From contig NZ_SRYR01000003.1 of assembly GCF_004794105.1 (NCBI RefSeq), positions 1 through 64,000 on the forward strand: 64,000 bases of DNA, in the 5' to 3' direction. The translations under genes and the position numbers were made by a program. How positions within the stretch are numbered: the stretch's first letter is position 1; each line of letters begins with the position of its first letter. The stretch comes from Clostridium sartagoforme. Its GTDB lineage: Bacteria; Bacillota; Clostridia; Clostridiales; Clostridiaceae. Positions 26,401 to 33,823 of the stretch are shown here, piece by piece. Under the pieces are notes generated by a model. That model saw only the letters and a program-made list of their open reading frames with translations, had not been told where the DNA came from and made no database searches.

Positions 26401-29171
26401 TTGGAATTTCAAAGCTTTATATAAATGCTAAGGAAGGTACTTTATCTAAACAGTTAGTTGAAGCAGTTAGCTATGATTATAATAAGAATATTTATAAAGA
26501 CGATTCTTATACAAATAGAATTAAGGTTAATATAAATGAATCTGACTATATTAGAAATAATGCTAAACATAAGCATGATGGAAATAATTTAGCTGAAGAA
26601 AATGTAATCTTAGATGGATTTAATAATCAAAGTAATATTAATAACACTGAGACTAATATTGATGAAGTTTCAATAGATGGAAGTGCAAATGTTTCTGATG
26701 AGGATATGAATAATAGTATAATATTAGAAAATGTAGCAAATACAGAAACTTTAGAAGAAAAAGAAGAAAATTTAGATTTCTTTAATGGCTATGGTGGATT
26801 TGATAAAAATGATAAGAGTTATGTTATAAAACTTAAAGACTATGAAAATACACCTGCTCCATGGATTAATGTAATTTCAAATAAGGATTTTGGGTTCCAT
26901 ATTTCTGAAGTTGGCTCAAGCTATACTTGGTATGGAAACAGTAGAGAAAATAAGATTACACCTTGGAGTAATGACTGGGTAAGTGATCCTACAGGAGAAG
27001 CCTTATATATTAGAGATAATAAATTAGGAGCATACTTTACAATTACTCCAATGCCTATAAGAGATGGTGGAGAATATACTATTAAACATAGTTTTGGTTA
27101 TTCTACCTTTACTCATAGTGCTTACAATATTAAAGGTGAAATGCAGGTATTTTGTCCAAAAGATGAGAAGGTTAAGTTATGTAAGGTAAAGATTAAAAAT
27201 CTTTCAGATATGGATAGAGATTTATCCTTATTCTACTATGCTCAATTAGTTCTTGGTGTATATAATTATGGAAGTGCAAAGTATATTACAACTTCAATAA
27301 AAGATAATTATATTTATGCAGAAAATCCTTACTCTAAGTACTTTGGAAAACAAAAAGCATACCTTTCTATTATTGATAATAAGGATGGAAATAATAATTC
27401 TCAAAGCTTTACTGGAGATAGAAAGAGCTTTGTTGGAGTTGGAAGTGACCTAGGTAAGCCTAAGGCATTATCAATGACTTCTTTAAATAATGTTTCAGGA
27501 AGTATTTATGATCCGTGTTTAGCTACTCAATTAAATATTAGCTTAAAGTCTAATGAAGAAAGAGAAATAGTTGTTTTACTAGGAGAAGAAGAGGAAGAAT
27601 CATTAATTAAGGAAAAGATTAATAATTATAGAAACTTAGATAATGTTTATTCTGCACTTGAAAACGTGAAAGATTATTGGTCAAATTTCCTAGGAAATAT
27701 ACAAGTTAAGACACCAGATGCCTCAATGGATTATCTATTAAATGGATGGCTTATGTATCAAACTCTTAGTTGTAGATATTTATCAAGAACTGCTTTCTAT
27801 CAAAGTGGTGGAGCATATGGATTTAGAGATCAGCTTCAAGACTCTATGTCTATAGGTATTTTAGATTCATCTATAACTAGGGAGCAAATACTAAGAAGTG
27901 CCTCAAGGCAGTACTTAGAAGGAGATGTTCAACATTGGTGGCATCCAGTTATAAATTCAGGAATTAGAACTAGATTTTCTGATGATTTATTATGGCTTCC
28001 ATATGTGACAGCTGAGTATATTAATTCAACAGGGGACTATAGTATTTTGGAAGAGGAAGCACCTTATTTAGAGGATGAACCTTTAAGAGAAGGTGAAGAT
28101 GAAAGATATACTATAGTAAATCAATCTAGTAAAAGTGGAAGTATTTATGAGCATTGCTTAAAAGCTATAGATATTGCCTTAAAGTTTGGTAGACACAACA
28201 TACCTTTAATGGGTAGTGGTGACTGGAATGATGGTATGAGTACAGTTGGAAATAAAGGTGAAGGTGAAAGTATTTGGGTAGGTTGGTTCCTATATAAAAT
28301 ACTTGATAACTTTAAGGAAATCTGTAAGTTTAAAAATGATAATAGCAAAGAAGAAGATTATATAAAGATGCAAGAATTTATAAGGGAAAATCTTGAGAAA
28401 AATGCTTGGGATGGAGGATGGTATAGAAGAGCTTACTTCGATAATGGTACACCTTTAGGCTCAAGAGAAAATGATGAATGTAAGATAGATTCCTTAGCAC
28501 AAAGCTGGTCTATAATTTCTAAGGCTGGAAAAGAAGCTAGAACTATTGAGGCTATGGAAGCAGTAGATAAGTATTTGGTAGATAAAAACCATGGATTAAT
28601 AAAACTTTTAGCACCACCTTTTGATAAATCATCCCTAGAACCAGGATACATAAAGGGTTATGTAGCTGGAGTTAGAGAAAATGGAGGCCAATATACCCAT
28701 GCTGCAGTTTGGGTAATCCTTGCATTAACTAAACTAAACTTAGGTGATAAGGCTTGGAAGTATTATAATATGATAAATCCAATCAATCATTCAAATACTG
28801 AGCTTGAAGCAAGAAGATATAAGGTTGAGCCTTATGTAATGGCTGCAGATGTATATATTAAAGAACCTCATGGTGGAAGAGGTGGCTGGAGCTGGTATAC
28901 TGGAGCTTCTGGATGGATGTATAAGGTTGGACTTGAAGACATATTAGGTCTTAAAAAGCTAGGAGATAAAGGATATGAAATTATACCTTGTGTACCTGAT
29001 TCATGGAAAGAATACGAAATAAAAATAAATAATAAGGATGAAAATTATAACATAAAAATTAAAAGAGCAGAAGGTAATGAGGAAAAGGGAATATTGATTA
29101 ATGGTAAAAGATCAGAAGATAATATAATACCTAGAAATAAAGGTAACTTAGAAGTAGTAGTATTGATATAG
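20490..29171 (+). CDS. Cyclic beta-1,2-glucan synthase-like protein (GT84-glycoamylase-like-GH94)
   Basis: A giant 2893-residue protein starting at GTG 20490, eight bases after GGGGAG. Order: N-terminal region (1-~390); membrane helices (~397-450); GT84 glycosyltransferase domain (~475-790) with DSDTFLPIG (~617) and RLHRWVRGDWQ (~760); further membrane helices (~800-840 and ~910-950); glycoamylase-like middle domain (~1270-1500) with MVHHLGMSLLALD; a carbohydrate-binding/GH94-type region; an Asn/Glu-rich linker (~2024-2104); and a GH94 phosphorylase domain (~2125-2890) with GFRDQLQDSM, QHWWHP and GDWNDGM. NdvB/Cgs of rhizobia and Brucella has this order and size: GT84 elongates beta-1,2-glucan, the middle domain cyclises it, GH94 trims. 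The product here could be cyclic or linear. It is a single-gene unit. Confidence 0.87.
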   Translation: MKDEAIRNGRRTVLIELNEAFKGILHNHKYLNKLVKQGEEVIPSAEWLLDNIYLIEKEYKTIKNNLPVNYFNNLPSIDLEDVKYPRIYLLAKEYIEINSNVITLEEAIKFINNQEEDFNIGELWAFPLMIRISLILNLANIVHKMVVLQKQRLGAKDLANLVIDYYEKNKIEALLNKLQEKYPLKNEPKFDNKLEDESNENSSTNLGYMGDDESLHDGMFSPEFIDRLFNILRDNSVEDERIYKFVLDRLRGKENSNFEKEIIKDHIKEGTIATSIGANINSLRVMDSINWKKFHAETSEVEKLLLQDPAGVYSNMDFETKDYYRHKLEELSRKTNVDEIEIAKTALELSSLYIENRDLYKRHIGYYIVDSGIYDVLKRCGLSNNKEINKNLKKNLSETSYILAIVMGTVLLDLLILLITYLVPLSFTTTQYILAFILMLIPSSEVVISLYNWFIAKVTEVSFIPKMDYSKGVPYEDKTIVVIPAILSNPKEAVTLLKRLEIYYLANRDKNIFFALLGDLYDSKNQEENGDKLINDEALNVVNELNLKYANEDNPRFYFLNRQRIYNPKDEIFMGYERKRGKLMEFMALIKGDKETSYNVISSDIENIKDIKYMITLDSDTFLPIGSAKKLISAMSHVLNRPKVEDGRVVRGYSIMQPKVSVSLEDKHKTYFSRLFAGDAGVDAYSTASSDTYQDLFSEGIFTGKGIIEINTFYNILKDEIKENKVLSHDLIEGVLTRCALLTDVEVVDSYPSSYLSSALRLHRWVRGDWQIASYIFSEKLSLISRWKILDNLRRSLLAPSLLIGFIVTLTVLKGAVQVSILLFLALILPLMFTVTDFVVTPKKKLMGTFKNLRQIILILSFIPYQAYLMIDAIVRTIYRLTISKKKLLQWRTAENVDSSVKDNYIWYYNRMWISGGFGIIVLLLSLTNSLEVIVTTIPIAILWILAPVIACKISREEIIEKEALDIDDGKFLSKISRRIWAYYEDFVNAENNYLAPDNYQEKPYKGVAHRTSPTNIGMGLISNLTAYDLGYLSIGEFIYRLEVILDGMKGLEKYKGHYLNWYNTKTKEALWPRYVSTVDSGNLLGYLWIIKEELLTLSKKPIIRDKEIHGLRDIFFILREDFNMDFYDSIPEEINLVDYREILNREYEGTKERLEKIEENNESEDRYWLEKLKEETERKIDFYDFIFNGVEKLVLDKLNEDKDFTLEDLIDRLEEISVSSGEEFKEILNKKISKLKEFNERITSLYLEISSIMEDMKFGFLFSKERGLFAIGYNVEEDSLGNSYYDLMASEARIASLLSIARGEVPKEHWYNLSRNMTKAFGEKTLVSWSGTMFEYFMPFQVLKAFDNTIWSLTYSSVVKAQKTYGGRKDTPWGISESAYYVFDINQNYQYKAFGVPGVGLKRGLEDELVISPYSSIMTIPYAIKDSVSNLKRIYDNKAYGKYGFIEAIDYSDSEQGPKEVRCYMVHHLGMSLLALDNALNNNILQERFHNIPEIKAVEILLKERIPENIVFDRDIDIKKVTKKPLEKEEFVPRIFGDEQRENPEVLLLSNGVYSTMIANNGSGYSKKDDMTVYRWKGDSTADSSGMFFYIKNLNSNDFWSATFEPCKDYGEESAIEFTLDKARFERKDGNISTKYEVSLATEDNVEIRKITLKNNGEKQRTLEITSYLEVTLQSFEGDAVHPSFSNLFISTEYDEEAKALIGNRRPRAAGAVTHYIFHSIATNSELDGDLTYETSRLNFIGRNRNLKDPEVMDNDAPLQNTVGTVLDPIMSIRSRVTIQPLEEKTIYYLTGVAESKEEILNLTYKYKEVSVIEKTEDAYNYSNQLELKHIGIRSAQANIYQSLASYILYLHSGRKNREDFIKNISMNQENLWSYGISGDLPIILLVIYGEEDIDLLRQVINMHYYFRNKGIKTDLIIYNEEEVSYEEPLQKDIISTVKNSLERENINKAGGIFIHNKATMDENIRNFIIGISKLYINAKEGTLSKQLVEAVSYDYNKNIYKDDSYTNRIKVNINESDYIRNNAKHKHDGNNLAEENVILDGFNNQSNINNTETNIDEVSIDGSANVSDEDMNNSIILENVANTETLEEKEENLDFFNGYGGFDKNDKSYVIKLKDYENTPAPWINVISNKDFGFHISEVGSSYTWYGNSRENKITPWSNDWVSDPTGEALYIRDNKLGAYFTITPMPIRDGGEYTIKHSFGYSTFTHSAYNIKGEMQVFCPKDEKVKLCKVKIKNLSDMDRDLSLFYYAQLVLGVYNYGSAKYITTSIKDNYIYAENPYSKYFGKQKAYLSIIDNKDGNNNSQSFTGDRKSFVGVGSDLGKPKALSMTSLNNVSGSIYDPCLATQLNISLKSNEEREIVVLLGEEEEESLIKEKINNYRNLDNVYSALENVKDYWSNFLGNIQVKTPDASMDYLLNGWLMYQTLSCRYLSRTAFYQSGGAYGFRDQLQDSMSIGILDSSITREQILRSASRQYLEGDVQHWWHPVINSGIRTRFSDDLLWLPYVTAEYINSTGDYSILEEEAPYLEDEPLREGEDERYTIVNQSSKSGSIYEHCLKAIDIALKFGRHNIPLMGSGDWNDGMSTVGNKGEGESIWVGWFLYKILDNFKEICKFKNDNSKEEDYIKMQEFIRENLEKNAWDGGWYRRAYFDNGTPLGSRENDECKIDSLAQSWSIISKAGKEARTIEAMEAVDKYLVDKNHGLIKLLAPPFDKSSLEPGYIKGYVAGVRENGGQYTHAAVWVILALTKLNLGDKAWKYYNMINPINHSNTELEARRYKVEPYVMAADVYIKEPHGGRGGWSWYTGASGWMYKVGLEDILGLKKLGDKGYEIIPCVPDSWKEYEIKINNKDENYNIKIKRAEGNEEKGILINGKRSEDNIIPRNKGNLEVVVLI

Positions 29172-29247
29172 CATTTATATTAGGAATTAGTTTTATAACT
29201 TAGCCTTAATATAGAAGTTAGAGTTAGAGATATTATTTAGCCTGCCA

Positions 29248-29276
29248 TTGTAAATTAAAATTTACTTATGTATAAT
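29248..29276 (+). promoter_or_regulatory. Promoter before S-element copy 2
   Basis: TTGTAA (29248-29253) and TATAAT (29271-29276) with 17-base spacing. Transcription would begin about 12 bp before the element at 29295, so the element is likely the first part of a transcript. Confidence 0.6.
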
Positions 29277-29294
29277 TTTATTAGTGACTATTAG

Positions 29295-29495
29295 ATAAAG
29301 TGATTCTTATCTTCAGGTGGAGTTTTCTTAAAAAGTAGAGAACCAAAATATTGTATTTTGTGTAAAGCACTTTCACAGAGTGTAGGAATACTTGTGCTCC
29401 ATCTGAAGGTTAGAAGAACTAATCCAGGCGAGTAGCAGTGCTTAGCTCCCACTTATAGAAGGTGGGAGTATTAGCAATGGTAGCGATCGGATAAA
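29295..29495 (+). ncRNA. Repeated structured RNA-like element, family S copy 2
   Basis: The most regular copy. Long-range stem CTTCAGGTGGAG (29311-29322) with CTCCATCTGAAG (29397-29408), enclosing the hairpin GTTTTCT/AGAGAAC, the hairpin CAAAATA/TATTTTG and a stem AGCAC/GTGCT. Downstream: GGTTAG-AAGAA-CTAATCC and CTCCCAC (29446-29452)/GTGGGAG (29462-29468) nested inside GCTTA/TTAGC. It ends 31 bp before mgsA, with a promoter directly upstream, so here it could be a leader RNA. It occupies most of the 29172-29526 gap. Confidence 0.65.
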
Positions 29496-29526
29496 TTATA
29501 CAGTTTTAGTATAGAGGGGGATGTTT

Positions 29527-29979
29527 ATGGCAGGTTATAAAATGGGCAAAAGTAAAAAAATTGCTCTTATTGCTCATGATAATAGAAAAAAGGCTTTAAT
29601 TGCTTGGGCAGAAGAAAATAAGGAAGTATTAAAAAATCATAAACTATGTGGAACTGGAACAACAGCTAAGTTAATAAGCGAAAAAACAGGATTACAGGTA
29701 GAAGGTTTTAAAAGTGGACCTATGGGTGGTGACCAACAAATTGGTGCAGCAATAGTTGATGGAGATATTGATTTAATGATATTCTTCTGGGATCCATTAA
29801 CATCACAGCCTCATGATCCAGATGTGAAAGCCTTACTTAGAATAGCTGTTTTATATGATGTAGTAGTTGCAATGAGTAAATCAACAGCAGATTTTATTTT
29901 GAACTCTGAAAAATTCAATGAAGAGTATGATAGAAATGTTATAGATTATTATGATAGAATACGTAAGGATAATTTCTAA
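29527..29979 (+). CDS. mgsA: Methylglyoxal synthase
   Basis: A 150-residue enzyme converting dihydroxyacetone phosphate to methylglyoxal and phosphate, a bypass of lower glycolysis. Motifs: IALIAHDNRK at the N-terminus, GTGTTAKLI phosphate loop, and SGPMGGDQQIGA with the catalytic Asp; FFWDPLTSQPHDPDV near the C-terminus. ATG 29527 is chosen because GAGGGGG ends at 29520; an ATG at 29521 would touch that site. A TetR gene follows after 14 bp. The S-family element lies in its leader. Confidence 0.95.
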   Translation: MAGYKMGKSKKIALIAHDNRKKALIAWAEENKEVLKNHKLCGTGTTAKLISEKTGLQVEGFKSGPMGGDQQIGAAIVDGDIDLMIFFWDPLTSQPHDPDVKALLRIAVLYDVVVAMSKSTADFILNSEKFNEEYDRNVIDYYDRIRKDNF

Positions 29980-29993
29980 GAAGGTGTGAGTAA

Positions 29994-30572
29994 ATGAATA
30001 AAACTAAAAGGGCTATCTTTGAATCAGCCATACAAGTTTTTTCTAATTGTGGTTATTCAGGTGCTACTATGGATGAAGTAGTTGCGAGAGCTGGAGTTGC
30101 AAAGGGCAGTTTATATTATCATTTTAAAAGTAAGGAAGAGCTTTTTATATTTATTATAAAAGAAGGTATGAACCTTATTCATGATGAAGTTGATAAAGCA
30201 ACTATAGACATTGAGGATCCATATGAAATAATAAAAGAATCAGCAAAGGTTCAGCTTAAATATGTTTACGAGAATAAAGACTTATTTAAGGTTATAATTA
30301 GTCAAATTTGGGGAACTGGTGAAAGAAATAATATGCTAAGAGAAGAAATAAAGAGTCTTATAAATCAAAGCTCGAAGAAATTCAAAGCAGTTATGGATGC
30401 CGGATATATAGAAGATGAAGACCCAGTTTTACTAAGTTATGGTCTGCTAGGAGTTCTAGTTTCTTCAGCACTATTCGAACTTTTAAGTGATGAAGAATAT
30501 GATAATGATGAAGTAGTAGAAAAGTTTATGAGATATTTTGAAAGTGGTATTAAGCTTAGAGAAAAAGTCTAG
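29994..30572 (+). CDS. TetR/AcrR family transcriptional regulator
   Basis: A 192-residue repressor with the TetR HTH at residues ~5-50 (GYSGATMDEVVARAGVAKGS, then LYYHFKSKEELF) and an all-helical ligand domain to the C-terminus. It follows mgsA by 14 bp and is probably co-transcribed. The ligand and targets are unknown; no palindromic operator was found next to it. A strong terminator follows. Confidence 0.92.
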   Translation: MNKTKRAIFESAIQVFSNCGYSGATMDEVVARAGVAKGSLYYHFKSKEELFIFIIKEGMNLIHDEVDKATIDIEDPYEIIKESAKVQLKYVYENKDLFKVIISQIWGTGERNNMLREEIKSLINQSSKKFKAVMDAGYIEDEDPVLLSYGLLGVLVSSALFELLSDEEYDNDEVVEKFMRYFESGIKLREKV

Positions 30573-30632
30573 GAATCTATGTTAAGAATAGCTTAATTAA
30601 TAGTTATTAATTGAAAATGTGAAATTCAGGTG

Positions 30633-30665
30633 GAAACTCAGCAGTGCTGAGTTTCTTTTTTATAT
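30633..30665 (+). terminator. Intrinsic terminator of the mgsA-tetR unit
   Basis: GAAACTCAGC (30633-30642) pairs with GCTGAGTTTC (30646-30655), followed by TTTTTTATAT. Confidence 0.9.
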
Positions 30666-30814
30666 TTCCTTAAATTTTACATTTAAGATGATTTTAAGGA
30701 GGGCTTAAGCAAATATTAAGAAGTTATTTATATAATCATATATGTATGTGTAAGGTATTTATAAAACATACTAAAATAGATTTATATATGTATTGATACA
30801 TAGGGGGATAGTGT

Positions 30815-31429
30815 ATGAATGAGTTAATAAGTTTAATATTAGCATTAGTTTTACTTACAATATTAATAAGTATTGTTATGAGAATTAGTTATAAGGAAGA
30901 AGAAAAAATTAGAGTGCAGCATAACATATTTGGATATATGTTTATGATTTATTTAATGATTGCATTAGCAGAAGTTGTTGGTTTCCCATCACTAAGTGAA
31001 TGGAGAAGACTATCTGTACTTAATGAAGCTATATTTAATCCTAATATAAATTTAATACCTTTTAATGATGGATTTGATATTTCAGGTATATTAAATATAA
31101 TTTTCTTTATGCCTTTTGGATTTTTATTACCTACTTTATGGAAGAAGTACAGAAGTTTCTTAAGAACATTATCATATGGAATAATATTTTCTTTTATAAT
31201 AGAAATAGGACAACTTTTTACTAAGAATAGGGCAACTGATATTAATGATTTAATAATGAATACTTTAGGTACAATTCTTGGATGGATTATATTTAACTTT
31301 TTAAGAAAAGTATTTAAAAAGTTAACTAGAAAAACAGTTGTAGATACTAAAGCTTTTGAAAGTAAGATTATTAAATTAGAACCATATTTATATGTTTTTA
31401 TAGCAATAATAAGCGTATTTATAATATAA
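30815..31429 (+). CDS. VanZ-like family membrane protein
   Basis: A 204-residue protein with five hydrophobic segments. The VanZ core is visible: NLIPFNDGFD, ILNIIFFMPFGFLLP, then SFIIEIGQLFTKNRATDIND and LGTILGWIIF. VanZ of enterococci gives low-level teicoplanin resistance, but most clostridial homologues have no known role, so resistance should not be assumed. It is a single gene with its own terminator. GGGGG precedes the ATG. Confidence 0.88.
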   Translation: MNELISLILALVLLTILISIVMRISYKEEEKIRVQHNIFGYMFMIYLMIALAEVVGFPSLSEWRRLSVLNEAIFNPNINLIPFNDGFDISGILNIIFFMPFGFLLPTLWKKYRSFLRTLSYGIIFSFIIEIGQLFTKNRATDINDLIMNTLGTILGWIIFNFLRKVFKKLTRKTVVDTKAFESKIIKLEPYLYVFIAIISVFII

Positions 31430-31433
31430 AGAT

Positions 31434-31472
31434 AAATACCCTTGGGAAGAATCCTAAGGGTATTTATTTTTT
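31434..31472 (+). terminator. Intrinsic terminator after the VanZ-like gene
   Basis: AAATACCCTT (31434-31443) pairs with AAGGGTATTT (31456-31465) and is followed by ATTTTTTTG. Confidence 0.9.
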
Positions 31473-31514
31473 TGTTTTGATTAGTTTTTTGTGTGTGATT
31501 GTTGGTTTAAAGGA

Positions 31515-31568
31515 AAACACATAAAAAGATTTAAAAAAATTAAATTTTTAAAATCATTTTGTGTGTTT
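31515..31568. promoter_or_regulatory. 18-bp inverted repeat before the sigma/ABC module
   Basis: The 18-base arm at 31515-31532 (AAACACATAAAAAGATTT) and the complement of 31551-31568 agree at 16 of 18 positions. It lies 44 bp before the sigma factor start and could be an operator or part of a self-controlled promoter. Confidence 0.4.
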
Positions 31569-31611
31569 GAATCGTTATATTATATAGGGGACGCCCTTAG
31601 GAGGAATTAAA

Positions 31612-32160
31612 TTGACGCGCGAAAATGAATTATTAAATAGAATAAAAAATGGTGACAGTGATGCATTGAGTGACTTAGTTAAATTTTATTACTCAGATAT
31701 TTTACGTTATTGTCTCTGGCATGCACAAAGTAGGGAAAGTGCAGAAGATGCTACTCAAGAGACATTTTTGAAAGCAATAAGATACTTTGATTATTATGTT
31801 CATAAAGGGCAATTTAAAGCATTTTTATATAAAATTGCAGCTAATACATGTGTGGACATGCATAGGAAAAAGTATATAAAAGATGTTTCTATTGAGAATC
31901 AGCAGGAAGAATTTTCGTACATTGAGAAAGGATTTTTAGAAGTAGAGGCTGATATTCAATTGCATCAGATGATAAAAGATTTATCAGATGATTTAAGAGA
32001 AATTGTAATACTTAGATTTAGTCAAGGTCTTTCATTACGGGAAATTGCAAGCATTACAGAATTGCCATTACGTACAGTACAGTCCCGCTTACGCCGGACT
32101 CTTAAGCAGTTGAAATCAGAATATAAGAAAGGAGGAAATGGAATTGAACACAAAACTTGA
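31612..32160 (+). CDS. Sigma-70 family (ECF-type) RNA polymerase sigma factor
   Basis: A 182-residue sigma factor starting at TTG 31612, six bases after AGGAGG; no ATG fits. Region 2 (~20-88) includes AEDATQETFLKAIRYFDYY and FLYKIAANTCVDMHRK; region 4 (~118-172) includes LREIASITELPLRTVQSRLR. CGC, CGT and CGG codons and GC-richer stretches contrast with neighbouring genes. The next gene overlaps by 23 bp, and an ABC transporter follows. It probably controls this module. Horizontal gain is suggested by codon use, not proven. Confidence 0.88.
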   Translation: MTRENELLNRIKNGDSDALSDLVKFYYSDILRYCLWHAQSRESAEDATQETFLKAIRYFDYYVHKGQFKAFLYKIAANTCVDMHRKKYIKDVSIENQQEEFSYIEKGFLEVEADIQLHQMIKDLSDDLREIVILRFSQGLSLREIASITELPLRTVQSRLRRTLKQLKSEYKKGGNGIEHKT

Positions 32161-32920
32161 AAAGCAATTGAAACAAGCAATGCAGAATCAAGTAAAAATA
32201 CAAGATGAAACTCATTTACAGAGGGTATTAAAAAACACAAATAGAGAATTTTTAAGAATGCAGGGAGGATGTAGAATTAGTTTCTGGGAATTCTTTATAA
32301 GGCAAGTGAAATACCTTTCATATTCTATTTGGTTGGTACAAGGATTAGCTTTATTGATATTGGTAGGCATACTTGGATATGCATATGGAGAGTTATCTCT
32401 AGATAATGGATGGCAGATTTCTATATTATTATGTGGTTGTGCAGTTTTAATCATGATGACATCAGTTCCCTTTGTGGAACGATCCTTAAGGTATAGAATG
32501 AATGAAATTGAAGCGGCAACAAGATTCTCTACAAGTAGGTTGTTACTGGCAAAACTTTTGATGATTGGAATTGGAGATGGAATTATGATAGTAGGATTAC
32601 TTTTGATAACTATTTTATATACATCAGTTAGCATTATTAATGCAGTATTGTATTTGTTAATTCCATTTCTTCTGATGAGCAGCGCAGTGCTATATTTAAT
32701 AGGTCATGTTCCAATGAAAAGATTTAAGCTTCTTTGTATTACCTTAGGAGGATCTATTTTATGTGGAGCAGTTGTAATGTGGAAAGCATGTCCATGGATT
32801 TTTAGAGAAATGTTTAATATAGGATGGATTGGAATTTGTGTCATCCTGATTGGAATTTGCATTAGTCAGGTTCATTATATAATGTTACGATCTGCTGTGA
32901 TAGAGTTGCAGATTGTGTAA
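32138..32920 (+). CDS. Multi-pass membrane protein of the sigma/ABC module
   Basis: A 260-residue protein: a charged cytoplasmic N-terminus (1-~55, ETHLQRVLKNTNREFLRMQ) followed by six hydrophobic segments. It overlaps the sigma gene by 23 bp with AAAGGAGG directly before ATG 32138, so translation is coupled. Position suggests an anti-sigma or a sensor subunit; the fold looks more like an ABC-2 permease half. No zinc-binding anti-sigma motif (HxxxCxxC) is present. It is 18 bp from the ATPase gene. Function not recognised. Confidence 0.75.
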   Translation: MELNTKLEKQLKQAMQNQVKIQDETHLQRVLKNTNREFLRMQGGCRISFWEFFIRQVKYLSYSIWLVQGLALLILVGILGYAYGELSLDNGWQISILLCGCAVLIMMTSVPFVERSLRYRMNEIEAATRFSTSRLLLAKLLMIGIGDGIMIVGLLLITILYTSVSIINAVLYLLIPFLLMSSAVLYLIGHVPMKRFKLLCITLGGSILCGAVVMWKACPWIFREMFNIGWIGICVILIGICISQVHYIMLRSAVIELQIV

Positions 32921-32938
32921 ATTAGAAAGGGGAAAGAT

Positions 32939-33823
32939 ATGGAATTATTTATTAATAATGTATCAAAGCAGTTTAAAGATAAAAATGCTGTGAATGATGT
33001 TAGTCTTCATATTACATCAGGTGTATGGGGATTGTTAGGTGCTAATGGTGCAGGTAAAACTACATTGATGAGAATGATTGCTGGAATTATGGAGCCATCT
33101 GATGGGAAAATAGAATACGATGGAATTCCTATTACTACATTAAAGGGAAAATACCGTGATATTTTTGGATATCTTCCACAAGAATTTGGGTTCTATCCTG
33201 AGTTTACTGTGAAGGACTATCTAGAATATGTTGCTACGTTAAAGGGGTTAACAAAAAAAGATACAAAGAAAAAAATTAATGAGCTTTTAGAAAATTTATC
33301 CCTTGAAAATGTTAGAAATAAGAAAATTAATAAATTATCTGGTGGGATGAAGCGACGTGTAGGAATTGCCCAGGCACTTTTAAATGACCCAGAGGTATTG
33401 ATTTTAGATGAGCCTACTAGTGGGTTAGATCCAGGAGAACGTGTACGTTTCCGTAAGATGATTTCGGAATTTGCAAAAGATAGAATTGTATTGATTTCTA
33501 CACATATTGTATCGGATATAGAGTATATAGCTACAAAGAATGCCATTATGAAAAATGGACAAATAATTGCAACAGGAACCACAGACGAATTAGTACAAGA
33601 AATGAATGGAAAAGTGTGGGAGTGCGAAGTATCTACAGAACAATTACCTGAATATGAGAAGAAATTACAGATTGTAAACTTAAGAAATGAGGATGATGGA
33701 AAAGTAACTGTACGATATTTAGCAGAAAAACCTTTTTCATCAGAATCATTCAAAGTGAAACCTCGATTGGAAGACTTATATCTATGGCTTTTCCCACAGG
33801 AAACTAATAAGGAGGTGAAATAA
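32939..33823 (+). CDS. ABC transporter ATP-binding protein
   Basis: A 294-residue ABC ATPase of the ABC-2/CcmA type. Walker A GANGAGKTT (residues 34-42), Q-loop in YLPQEFGFYPEFTV, signature LSGGMKRR (~134-141), Walker B VLILDEPTSGLDPGE, switch His in LISTHIVSD. A C-terminal domain (~215-294) resembles that of bacitracin/lantibiotic exporters. It pairs with the permease that begins directly after its stop codon. Export of a peptide or a lipid-targeting antimicrobial is a reasonable guess, not shown. Confidence 0.93.
   Translation: MELFINNVSKQFKDKNAVNDVSLHITSGVWGLLGANGAGKTTLMRMIAGIMEPSDGKIEYDGIPITTLKGKYRDIFGYLPQEFGFYPEFTVKDYLEYVATLKGLTKKDTKKKINELLENLSLENVRNKKINKLSGGMKRRVGIAQALLNDPEVLILDEPTSGLDPGERVRFRKMISEFAKDRIVLISTHIVSDIEYIATKNAIMKNGQIIATGTTDELVQEMNGKVWECEVSTEQLPEYEKKLQIVNLRNEDDGKVTVRYLAEKPFSSESFKVKPRLEDLYLWLFPQETNKEVK

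Noticed and set aside
30815..31429. Glycopeptide resistance gene (VanZ)
   Set aside because: No van operon is present and most VanZ-like proteins in clostridia have no shown resistance role.
32138..32160. Frameshift between sigma factor and following gene
   Set aside because: The 23-bp overlap has a proper ribosome site and start codon, and both proteins are complete.
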